From IMG/VR virus record IMGVR_UViG_3300002460_002974, positions 1-53,091 of that record: 53,091 nt of DNA; one strand, written 5' to 3'. Under the pieces are notes generated by a model. The model was given only the letters and a program-made list of their open reading frames with translations. It made no database searches and was not told where the DNA came from. Shown here piece by piece: positions 39,016 through 45,468 of the stretch. The stretch comes from a virus. The position numbers and the translations under genes were made by a program. Numbering within the stretch: the first letter of the stretch is position 1; every line of letters begins with the position of its first letter.

Positions 39016-39190
39016 AGACAGGCCCTTCCTTTGGACATCCATCGCCCGATCATACGCCTGCCAATCGCCAGCAGCGAACGGTGGGATATCGACGGTGAGA
39101 GTCGAGCGCAGGGATGGCCTGGGAGAACGGAAATTTTCACTGATGCGCCTCTAGCTGGGGCGCATTGGAAAACGACCGGAGGTAATGAAC

Positions 39191-39448
39191 ATGCAAGCGC
39201 ACTGGCTGAAATTTGAAGGCAAGCCGTCCGGCTGTGTTGAGGCGGACAGCGAAGAGGAAGCAAAGCGTATTGGCGCTGAGTTGATGGGTGCCGAGGTTCT
39301 GGAATGCAGTCGCCTTCCATACCCGGCGAATCCGCGAATCAACAAGCATGCCTATCGCGACGGCATTACTTGCCCTTCCTTCTGTTATCGACCCGAGCAA
39401 TGCAAGGGCAAGACCTGCTGCCCTGAGCGCCGCTCCTGCTGCGACTAA
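39191..39448 (+). CDS. Small protein with cysteine-rich C-terminus
   Basis: 85 residues (MQAHWLKFEGKPSGCVEADS). The first half looks like a small beta/alpha fold (SEEEAKRIGAELMGAEVLEC); the last 25 residues hold seven cysteines (CPSFCYRPEQCKGKTCC, then RRSCC). ATG at 39191 has GGAGGT seven bases upstream; an ATG six bases earlier is too close to it. First clear gene after pL on this strand. Function unknown. Confidence 0.7.
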   Translation: MQAHWLKFEGKPSGCVEADSEEEAKRIGAELMGAEVLECSRLPYPANPRINKHAYRDGITCPSFCYRPEQCKGKTCCPERRSCCD

Positions 39449-39642
39449 CGAATCCCCCACCGACAAATCGGGGGAGCCACCCAGCCAACGCAGGAGCGAA
39501 AGCTGGGGCCATTCAGGCTGGCCACCTGGGCAGTTCGGCCCATTATCCCAACCCGTGCCTGCTCGGCATGCGGCAGTGTTTGCGGCTTTTTATGCATTAA
39601 GCCAGATCAGCGAGTCGCTACGCCGGATCAAAGCGCACTGCC

Positions 39643-39774
39643 GTGAGTAAACAGGAAGCCAAGGTGGCCGGTGAATTCCGGTTTCCGTACCCAGCTGTAG
39701 ACGCGCAGCTAGCGAAAGAGCGTCCCGATCACCTCGAAAGAGGCTGCATCGGTCAGCACCATCCACGCAACTGA
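39643..39774 (+). CDS. Small hypothetical protein next to the structured RNA
   Basis: 43 residues from a GTG (MSKQEAKVAGEFRFPYPAVD). GTG overlaps the stop of an upstream open frame (from about 39555), which argues for coupled translation. The last ten codons run into the first arm and first hairpin of the structured element that follows, so translation could control its folding. Function unknown. Confidence 0.45.
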   Translation: MSKQEAKVAGEFRFPYPAVDAQLAKERPDHLERGCIGQHHPRN

Positions 39775-40008
39775 CTTGCGTGCTGTGCCCCGGACGATAG
39801 TGCCGGTGCCCGAGCGTAGACCTGAACAGTCTGCGTCAGGGTTTGCGAACTCCCGGTCAGCGGGCGTTCCTGCCGATGGTGCTGACCGATGCAGATGGAT
39901 GAACAGGCGAAAGCCGGGGTTATTCCTGGAAGCCTCCCGACTCACAAAGGGATCAAGGCCGTAAATGGTGCCCGCGCCGGGATCAGCCCGGCCTTCTGCA
40001 TCAACCAC
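39709..40008 (-). CDS. Possible Ash-like reading frame opposite the structured RNA
   Basis: 99 codons on the minus strand, containing FIHLHRSAPSAGTPA, FANPDADCSGLRSGTG and ARKSVAWMVLTDAASFEVIG. The SAPxAGTP pattern recalls Ash-family frames of phage P4-like elements, which also lie over immunity RNAs. It covers the whole structured element, whose palindromic arms encode TDAA and PSAGTP. It may be a real small protein, or the protein-like look may simply reflect conserved RNA on the other strand. Confidence 0.3.
   Translation of the reverse strand: MVDAEGRADPGAGTIYGLDPFVSREASRNNPGFRLFIHLHRSAPSAGTPADREFANPDADCSGLRSGTGTIVRGTARKSVAWMVLTDAASFEVIGTLFR
39744..39894 (+). ncRNA. Candidate structured RNA, 20-bp closing stem with four hairpins
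   Basis: A perfect 20-bp inverted repeat (39744-39763 with 39875-39894) encloses 111 bases that fold into four hairpins: 39764-39782 (7 bp, perfect, loop CTGAC), 39787-39809 (6 of 7 bp), 39814-39836 (8 bp with two G-T) and 39847-39869 (8 of 9 bp, loop GTCAG). This is a large multibranch shape. Because the arms are palindromic, the complementary strand could also fold. It resembles in position, not in detail, the immunity RNAs (C4, CI RNA) of P1 and P4. No Rfam family could be assigned. Confidence 0.65.
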
Positions 40009-40024
40009 CTAACCGGAGACAACC

Positions 40025-40159
40025 ATGCTCCACATCATCCTGATCGGCGCAATGCTCGAAGAATCGCGGCCAGAACCGCAGCTGCAGGGCGCGCCAACCA
40101 CTGACACCGCCGCCGGCCGAGAGGTCTGGCGCTGGCGATGTACCAGCGGGGTCGCCTAG
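40025..40159 (+). CDS. Small hypothetical protein between two structured regions
   Basis: 44 residues (MLHIILIGAMLEESRPEPQL) with GGAG seven bases before the ATG. The N-terminus is hydrophobic, the rest polar, ending WRWRCTSGVA. It lies between the two hairpin-rich stretches. Function unknown. Confidence 0.55.
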   Translation: MLHIILIGAMLEESRPEPQLQGAPTTDTAAGREVWRWRCTSGVA

Positions 40160-40197
40160 CGTTCTGGCGCTGACTCCCCCGCCAAGAAACCCCGTGC

Positions 40198-40356
40198 GGC
40201 GCAGTAAGCCTGAAGACTGCGCCCAACGCCGGACAGGCAGCGGCCAAATGTGGCGTCCATGTCACCGCGCATGGGCCGGGTAACCGGTAGCCCACCCGAG
40301 TACGACGACCACCGCTGACGCAACACACCCAGGCCGACGCCAGTAGCGGGCCTGGG
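40198..40356 (+). ncRNA. Second candidate structured RNA region
   Basis: At least three strong hairpins in 159 bases: 40198-40223 (GGCGCAGT/ACTGCGCC, 8 bp), 40273-40293 (GGG-CCGG, GTAA loop of GNRA type, CCGG, bulge, CCC) and 40328-40356 (CCCAGGCC/GGCCTGGG, 8 bp). No good plus-strand gene covers 40160-40462, a 303-base interval. A minus-strand open frame (40156-40449) exists but looks non-coding. Confidence 0.45.
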
Positions 40357-40462
40357 CCCCCTTCCCTCGTACCTATAAGCAGCCAATCCAGCACGCAGCC
40401 TTGCGGAAGTCTGGCGCGTTGGTGCGGCTGACTTATGGGTATGGCCCACCTAGGTAACTGAC

Positions 40463-40798
40463 ATGAGCGAATCAGTAGAGCAGGCACGACGTGCGCTGTT
40501 TGAGGCCTGGCACCGCAAAAACTTCAGAACCAAGTACAGCAATGGCCAACCGACCCGCGACATGCACAACGGCCAATACGCAGAGCGCTACACGATTCAG
40601 GCGGAGCAAGAGCGCTGGGAGTGCTTCAACGCAGCCCTTGATGCCGTGGCGATTGAGCTGCCGGTGCTGGTTGAGCCAGAGCCGCCGGAGGATGCCTTTG
40701 ACGATAGCTGGCGCGATGGATACAGCGCCGCCGACCGTTACCGCAAGAAGTGCCGCGCCGCCATCGCATCCACCGGCCTGGGGATCAAAATCAAATGA
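40463..40798 (+). CDS. Hypothetical early left protein
   Basis: 111 residues (MSESVEQARRALFEAWHRKN). Helical N-terminal half with GQYAERYTIQAEQERWECFNAALDAVAIELP, acidic linker (EPEPPEDAFDD), then a basic end. It overlaps the next gene by ATGA. Common type among Pseudomonas phages; function unknown. Confidence 0.7.
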   Translation: MSESVEQARRALFEAWHRKNFRTKYSNGQPTRDMHNGQYAERYTIQAEQERWECFNAALDAVAIELPVLVEPEPPEDAFDDSWRDGYSAADRYRKKCRAAIASTGLGIKIK

Positions 40799-41214
40799 GC
40801 GAGCTATTCGTTCCAACCGCCCGCAACAGCGAGCGCTTCGTGAATCGGTCTGCGCCAGACTACGGCCGAGCCGACAAGTATGTGCCCGGTGCACACCTCA
40901 CCGCTCGCAAGGAAGATCGCCAGGCTGCATTGCGCAAAGCCGCGGCACTGCGCCAAGCCTTCCGCCTTGAGCGGCACTGCGATATTGCATTCAGAGGAAA
41001 CGCCTTCGACCGCGGCTGTCTGCGCATTCTGGAGCAGCTGCTGACCGTGCGCGAAGCCGAGAACATCGACGTGCTTTACCTGCGCGACCGGGTTCTGACT
41101 GGCCTGATCGACGGAGCCTGGGCGTTTGAGTCCATCACCAAGGAGGCTTACGGCCGCCTGCGCGACCTGCACAGCAACGCCTTTGACCTTCGCCACAAGG
41201 AGCTTATGCAGTGA
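40795..41214 (+). CDS. Hypothetical early left protein
   Basis: 139 residues (MSELFVPTARNSERFVNRSA). Contains GADKYVPGAHLTARKEDRQAALRKAAALRQAF and a helical remainder with REAENIDVLYLRDRVLTGLIDGAWAFES. Starts by ATGA overlap with the previous gene and ends overlapping a GTG. No recognised family. Confidence 0.65.
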   Translation: MSELFVPTARNSERFVNRSAPDYGRADKYVPGAHLTARKEDRQAALRKAAALRQAFRLERHCDIAFRGNAFDRGCLRILEQLLTVREAENIDVLYLRDRVLTGLIDGAWAFESITKEAYGRLRDLHSNAFDLRHKELMQ

Positions 41215-41342
41215 CCACCAAAGCCCCTACCCGCCCCCAGCTGATCCAGGCCCTGCAATCGCAGGGCTTTTTATTGGTCGCCGATCTGCCCAAGCCGGTC
41301 AAGGTCGTGCGCCAGGCGAAGGTGCTGGAGTTGCGGCAATGA
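41211..41342 (+). CDS. Very small hypothetical protein
   Basis: 43 residues from a GTG (MTTKAPTRPQLIQALQSQGF), with LVADLPKPVKVVRQAKVLEL. GTGA overlap with the gene before and ATGA with the gene after make it a likely member of the operon. The first half could be a helix-turn-helix-like pair, but this is uncertain. Confidence 0.55.
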   Translation: MTTKAPTRPQLIQALQSQGFLLVADLPKPVKVVRQAKVLELRQ

Positions 41343-41443
41343 CCCGCTACCAGCGAGCCAAGCGCTTCCACACCTGGGCCGCCTGCGCTGGCGTCGCCTT
41401 CCTTCTAATCCTCGTAACCGTGGTTGGCCCATCACTGGGGTGA
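41339..41443 (+). CDS. Very small membrane protein
   Basis: 34 residues (MTRYQRAKRFHTWAACAGVA) with one membrane segment (ACAGVAFLLILVTVVGP) after a basic start. Overlaps the previous gene by four bases. Function unknown. Confidence 0.55.
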   Translation: MTRYQRAKRFHTWAACAGVAFLLILVTVVGPSLG

Positions 41444-41470
41444 CCTATGCGCAACGCGCAGGGAGAGAGC

Positions 41471-41632
41471 ATGCAGGCCATCAACAGCAACACCCCTCCC
41501 GCCCTTGCCGCCCAGCTCGACTGGATGATGCAGGGGCAGTTCAACCCAGACCAATTCGATGGCGAGCAGCGCAAGGCTTACGAGCAGGAAGCGGCACGAA
41601 TCGAACAGCAGTGGGATAACCAACCGGAGTAA
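41471..41632 (+). CDS. Small hypothetical protein upstream of the Sak4 gene
   Basis: 53 residues (MQAINSNTPPALAAQLDWMM) with an acidic/Gln-rich helix (GEQRKAYEQEAARIEQQ). ATG at 41471 has GGGAGAG upstream; a start at 41447, right after the preceding stop, would add eight residues. Followed after five bases by the Sak4-like gene. Function unknown. Confidence 0.55.
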   Translation: MQAINSNTPPALAAQLDWMMQGQFNPDQFDGEQRKAYEQEAARIEQQWDNQPE

Positions 41633-41637
41633 CAACC

Positions 41638-42492
41638 ATGTTCAAGAAGGCAGAACGCAAGCAGGCCAAGCTACGGCTGGCACTTGCCGGGCCAAGCGGC
41701 GCGGGCAAAACCTACTCAGCCCTGCTGATCGCAAAGGGGCTTGGCGGGAAAATCGCCGTGCTGGATACCGAGAAAGGCAGCGCTTCGCTGTATTCCGATC
41801 TAGTCGACTTCGATGTGGTCGACCTGACTGCGCCTTTCACCCCCGAGCGCTATACCGAAGTGATCACCGCCGCCGAAGCTGCAGGCTATGACACGCTGAT
41901 CATCGACAGCTACTCGCATGAGTGGACGGGCCCGGGCGGATGCCTGGAAGAGAACGAAAAACTGGCCCACTCCAAGTTCAAGGGCAACACCTGGGCGGCC
42001 TGGAACGAAACCACGCCCCGCCACCGCAAGCTGACCAACAAGATTCTGGGCAGCTCGCTGCACATCATTTGCACTATGCGCAGCAAGACGGAAACGGTTC
42101 AGGGGGAAGGCAAGAAGATCATCAAGCTCGGCATGAAAAGCGAGCAGCGCGATGGCACCGATTACGAGTTCACGGTGGTGCTGGATGTTTCGCATGACAC
42201 GCACGAAGCCGTGGCCAGCAAGGACCGGACGCGCCTGTTCAATGGCTACGAGGTAATCACCGAAGAAACCGGCCGCAAGCTGATCGCCTGGCTGAACGGT
42301 GGCACTTCGGTGAAGGATCAGCTGGTTGACCTGATCGCCGACATTGCCACGGCCAAGAATATTGAGGCGTTGCAGTCAGCATTCAGCGCGGCATGTGCCA
42401 CGGCGCGCGGCGACGACCAATCGCTGGCCAAGATCGTTGATGCCAAGGACAAGCGCAAAGCAGAGTTACAGCCGCAGCAGGCCAGCGCATGA
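41638..42492 (+). CDS. Sak4-like RecA-family ATPase (single-strand annealing)
   Basis: 284 residues. Walker A GPSGAGKT at residues 18-25, VLDTEKGSASLY, and Walker B TLIIDSYSHEW near residue 86, then WNETTPRHRKLTNKILGSSLHIICTMRSK, a RecA-core pattern typical of Sak4/AAA_24 phage ATPases. Sak4 proteins pair single strands with help from a phage SSB; an SSB gene is two genes downstream. The C-terminal end from residue about 220 is helical and variable. Confidence 0.88.
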   Translation: MFKKAERKQAKLRLALAGPSGAGKTYSALLIAKGLGGKIAVLDTEKGSASLYSDLVDFDVVDLTAPFTPERYTEVITAAEAAGYDTLIIDSYSHEWTGPGGCLEENEKLAHSKFKGNTWAAWNETTPRHRKLTNKILGSSLHIICTMRSKTETVQGEGKKIIKLGMKSEQRDGTDYEFTVVLDVSHDTHEAVASKDRTRLFNGYEVITEETGRKLIAWLNGGTSVKDQLVDLIADIATAKNIEALQSAFSAACATARGDDQSLAKIVDAKDKRKAELQPQQASA

Positions 42493-43196
42493 CAGCGATC
42501 ATCTTCGACACCGAAACCACCGGCCCAGACCCAGCGGTCGATCAAGTCATTGAGGCGGCCTGGTTGGTACTCCCTGGCACGGTTGACGAGTTCGCAGCTC
42601 GCCACCCGAATGTGCTGCCGAGTACCTGCCAACGCTTCAAGCCTTCGATCCCGATCACAGTGGGCGCTCAGGCAACGCACCACATCCTCGCCGGCGACCT
42701 TGTTGCCTGCCCCGACTACAGCGAGTTCGCTTTGCCGGATGGGGTGACTTATCTGGTTGGGCATAAGGTCGATTTCGACTGGAGCATGGCCGGGCAGCCT
42801 GACGTCAAGCGCATCTGCACTCTCGCCATGAGCCGCTACCTGTTCCCCAATGCCGGCAGCCACACCCTAAACGCGATGATGTACCTGTTTGCCCGAATGA
42901 CGGGGCGCGAGGCGGCGGCGCGCGATGCTCTGCGCAATGCACACGCAGCGCTGGACGATGTAATCAACTGCGGGCGGGTGCTGCAGTTCCTGATCCGGCA
43001 GGCCAGAGTGACCGGCCATGTGTGTGGCTCCTGGGCCGATGTTTACGAGCTGAGTGAGCTGGCGCGCATACCGCTGGTGATTGGCTTCGGCAAGCACAAG
43101 GGGACACCCATTGCCGATCTGCCAGAGAGCTACAAAACCTGGCTCGCCGCGCAAGACAACATCGACCCCTATCTTCTCAAAGCAATTTCAGCGTAA
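42489..43196 (+). CDS. ExoX-like 3'-5' exonuclease with DUF3820-type C-terminus
   Basis: 235 residues. DEDDh motifs: FDTETTG (Asp7, Glu9), GHKVDFDW, and HAALDDV near residue 155. The C-terminus VIGFGKHKGTPIADLPESYKTWLAAQDNIDPYLLKA is a small DUF3820-like module also present in bacterial ExoX-type proteins. It overlaps the Sak4 gene by four bases and probably produces single-stranded DNA for it or trims recombination ends. Confidence 0.88.
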   Translation: MTAIIFDTETTGPDPAVDQVIEAAWLVLPGTVDEFAARHPNVLPSTCQRFKPSIPITVGAQATHHILAGDLVACPDYSEFALPDGVTYLVGHKVDFDWSMAGQPDVKRICTLAMSRYLFPNAGSHTLNAMMYLFARMTGREAAARDALRNAHAALDDVINCGRVLQFLIRQARVTGHVCGSWADVYELSELARIPLVIGFGKHKGTPIADLPESYKTWLAAQDNIDPYLLKAISA

Positions 43197-43205
43197 GGAG
43201 GCCTT

Positions 43206-43682
43206 ATGGCCCGTGGCGTTAATAAAGTCATCCTGGTCGGCACCTGCGGCCAAGACCCAGAAACCCGCTACCTGCCGAATGGCAACGCGGTCACCAACCT
43301 GAGCCTGGCCACCAGCGAGCAGTGGACGGACAAGCAGACCGGCCAGAAGGTCGAGAAGACCGAATGGCACCGCGTCTCGCTGTTCGGCAAGGTCGCTGAG
43401 ATTGCCGGCGAATACCTGCGCAAAGGCTCCCAGGTCTATATCGAGGGCAAGCTGCAGACCCGCGAGTGGGAGAAGGACGGCATCAAGCGCTACACCACCG
43501 AGATCATCGTCGACATGCAGGGCACCATGCAGTTGCTGGGTGGCCGTCCGGACAACGCCGGTGGCGAATCTGCACCACGCCAGCAGCGCCAAGCACCACA
43601 ACGCGAACCGCAGCGCGCGCCGCAGCAGGCGGCCCAGCCCGCCCCTGACTTCGACAGCTTCGACGACGACATCCCCTTCTAG
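43206..43682 (+). CDS. ssb: Single-stranded DNA-binding protein
   Basis: 158 residues. It starts [22 protein letters not shown] and has the OB fold ([55 protein letters not shown]), a Gln/Pro-rich linker and the conserved acidic tip SFDDDIPF. It protects phage single strands and recruits partners through its tail. AAGGAGG lies upstream. It forms a recombination set with the Sak4 and ExoX-like genes. Confidence 0.96.
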   Translation: MARGVNKVILVGTCGQDPETRYLPNGNAVTNLSLATSEQWTDKQTGQKVEKTEWHRVSLFGKVAEIAGEYLRKGSQVYIEGKLQTREWEKDGIKRYTTEIIVDMQGTMQLLGGRPDNAGGESAPRQQRQAPQREPQRAPQQAAQPAPDFDSFDDDIPF

Positions 43683-43693
43683 GAGAGGCTTCC

Positions 43694-43969
43694 ATGATCA
43701 CAGAAGCCATCCGCACCGAGCCGTGGCACTTCGGCCCCGAGCGCCGCATCGTCCTGCCCCGCCGCCGCGAACAGCTCAAGCGGGCGCGACAATTGACCGA
43801 GTTCATCACCGCCAACCGTTTCGGCCGGGTCAAGGGCTTCACCCGCCTGCGCACGCCGAACGAACTGGCCAAGCTCGGCCGCGAGCAGGGCCACGACTTC
43901 AAGCCCATGGAAATCGAGTACGCCGCCGCCCGCGCAATGCTGGCCATAGGCGAACCCGTCAAGAACTGA
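43694..43969 (+). CDS. Hypothetical protein downstream of ssb
   Basis: 91 residues (MITEAIRTEPWHFGPERRIV). Very basic N-terminal half (LPRRREQLKRARQLTEFITANRFGRVKG), then helices. Could bind nucleic acid. It ends just before a terminator. No family recognised. Confidence 0.65.
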   Translation: MITEAIRTEPWHFGPERRIVLPRRREQLKRARQLTEFITANRFGRVKGFTRLRTPNELAKLGREQGHDFKPMEIEYAAARAMLAIGEPVKN

Positions 43970-43990
43970 CCCGCACCCCATGAACACCAC

Positions 43991-44013
43991 AGGCGCTACG
44001 GCGCTTTTCTTTT
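43991..44013 (+). terminator. Terminator inside the left operon
   Basis: AGGCGC-TACG-GCGCTT followed by TTCTTTT on the plus strand; a 6-bp stem with one G-T pair. Confidence 0.65.
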
Positions 44014-44029
44014 GCCCGAGGTATTTGTC

Positions 44030-44707
44030 ATGAGCACAGACCTTGCACCTATCGCCGAACCAGCACTCCCCGCCGACGCCTGGGCGCGCTCTGCCGAAGA
44101 ACTGAACGATCACCACTTCAAGGTAAAGGGCCGCATCAGCCAGGCCGAGATTGACCGGCTGGAGGCTGAGTTTCTGGCCGCCGGCGGCGAGATTCAGGCG
44201 ATCCCGACCGGCGTGAGCGGCGAAGACAGCAGCCAGTTCAACAACCGCACCGTGGCCATCCTGGGGCCATCGCAGTTCAGCACCGCAGAGCAGATAGCGC
44301 ACGCGGCCGAGCTGACCAAGAAGGCTTACGCCGCCGATGCCGACCTGATCGCCCTGGTGAAGGAGCATCTGCCAGACGCCAAGAGCATCAAAGGGCTGTG
44401 CCAGGCCTGCAGCTGCCACGCGGACAAGCTCGACCGGATACTGCGCACCTACTTCGCCGACGATGCCCGGGCCAAGCCATTCCGGCGAGTAAGCAGCGAA
44501 GAGCGGGAAGCTCACATCGTCAAGCAATACCCGGCAATTGCCGGAACGATGGGCCTGCGCCAAGCGGCGTCCACCCTGCATGTCAGCATGAACGAGCTGA
44601 AGCGAATCATCGCCCTGTACCGGCTCAAGCCAGCACCCACCACCGCGCAGGTCTGGAACAACCCTAACCGCCCGGCTACGCGAGAAGCGGCAGAAGCTGC
44701 GGCGTAA
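44030..44707 (+). CDS. Hypothetical early protein with Cys pairs and helix-turn-helix-like end
   Basis: 225 residues (MSTDLAPIAEPALPADAWAR). N-terminal helices contain NDHHFKVKGRISQAEIDRLE; the middle has SIKGLCQACSCHADKLDRILRTYF, which may bind metal; the C-terminal GLRQAASTLHVSMNELKRIIALY is helix-turn-helix-like. An ATG six codons upstream is also possible. It stands alone between a terminator and the methyltransferase genes. Possibly a regulator; not recognised. Confidence 0.6.
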   Translation: MSTDLAPIAEPALPADAWARSAEELNDHHFKVKGRISQAEIDRLEAEFLAAGGEIQAIPTGVSGEDSSQFNNRTVAILGPSQFSTAEQIAHAAELTKKAYAADADLIALVKEHLPDAKSIKGLCQACSCHADKLDRILRTYFADDARAKPFRRVSSEEREAHIVKQYPAIAGTMGLRQAASTLHVSMNELKRIIALYRLKPAPTTAQVWNNPNRPATREAAEAAA

Positions 44708-44767
44708 ATCACCCACCCAAGCCCAGCGCCAGCAGCGCAACGGGCTGCTATTGCCTGGAGAAAGCCG

Positions 44768-45274
44768 ATGTCAGGAATGATCGGGCACCGCGAAACGCAG
44801 CCCAAGCGCAAAAGCGTTGAGTGGTACACACCGGCCTGGATCTTCGAACGGCTTGGCCTGGAGTTCGACACCGACCCTTCCAGCCCGCACGACTTCGTGA
44901 CGGCGGTGCCGGCAAAGGTGAAGTACACGATATTCGACAACGGCCTTGCCAAGCCATGGGATGGCAAAGTCTGGATGAACCCGCCTTATGGGCCGGACAC
45001 GGGCTTCTGGATGCGCCGCCTGATTGATCACGGCAACGGGATAACGCTGGTCTTCAGCCGAACCGATGCCGCTTGGTTCCAGGAAGCAATGGCTGCAGCC
45101 GACGCAACGCTGCTGATATCGGGGCGCATTGAGTTCGTGCCTGGCCATGAGAACAGCCACAAGAAAGGCCGGTCAGGCGCAGGCAGCGCAATGTTCGCTT
45201 TCGGCAGTGAATGCGCCTCGGCGCTTCGCAATCTGGCGGATCTAGGCATTTTCATTCCAAGGCTGAGCGCATGA
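44768..45274 (+). CDS. Phage DNA N6-adenine methyltransferase (Dam-like)
   Basis: 168 residues. WYTPAWIFERLGLEFDTDPSSP near the start, the catalytic motif NPPYG at residues 71-75, then MRRLIDHGNGITLVFSRTDAAWFQE and GRIEFVPG, as in the phage Dam family (DNA N-6-adenine-methyltransferase). It methylates adenine in the phage DNA and can protect it from host restriction enzymes. It is followed by a zinc-type protein and a second methyltransferase. Confidence 0.9.
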   Translation: MSGMIGHRETQPKRKSVEWYTPAWIFERLGLEFDTDPSSPHDFVTAVPAKVKYTIFDNGLAKPWDGKVWMNPPYGPDTGFWMRRLIDHGNGITLVFSRTDAAWFQEAMAAADATLLISGRIEFVPGHENSHKKGRSGAGSAMFAFGSECASALRNLADLGIFIPRLSA

Positions 45275-45468
45275 CCTGCCACCCCAAGCGCAGCCGCTGC
45301 CAATCCTGCGCCAAGCGCCTGGACAACTGCAGCCACCTTCCCTTCCACGCCATGCCGGTGCACCGGCAGGACGGTGTGGACGTGGTGGTCATCTGCACCG
45401 AGTTCGCCACGGCAAACGGTGAGGTGGGCAAGCCGTTCATCAATCCCAGAAGAGGCCGCAGGCTATGA
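45271..45468 (+). CDS. Small Cys/His-rich protein between the methyltransferases
   Basis: 65 residues (MTCHPKRSRCQSCAKRLDNC). C-x-6-C-x-x-C-x-6-C near the start with His residues following suggests a zinc site; the end is basic (NPRRGRRL). Overlaps both methyltransferase genes by four bases. Function unknown. Confidence 0.65.
   Translation: MTCHPKRSRCQSCAKRLDNCSHLPFHAMPVHRQDGVDVVVICTEFATANGEVGKPFINPRRGRRL

Noticed and set aside
39744-39894. Inverted repeats as ends of an insertion element
   Set aside because: Only 151 bases long, no transposase frame and no target duplication; the internal hairpins favour an RNA.
40156-40449. 97-codon minus-strand frame over the second structured block
   Set aside because: No ribosome site; Gly/Arg-rich composition as expected from antisense of GC-rich hairpins.
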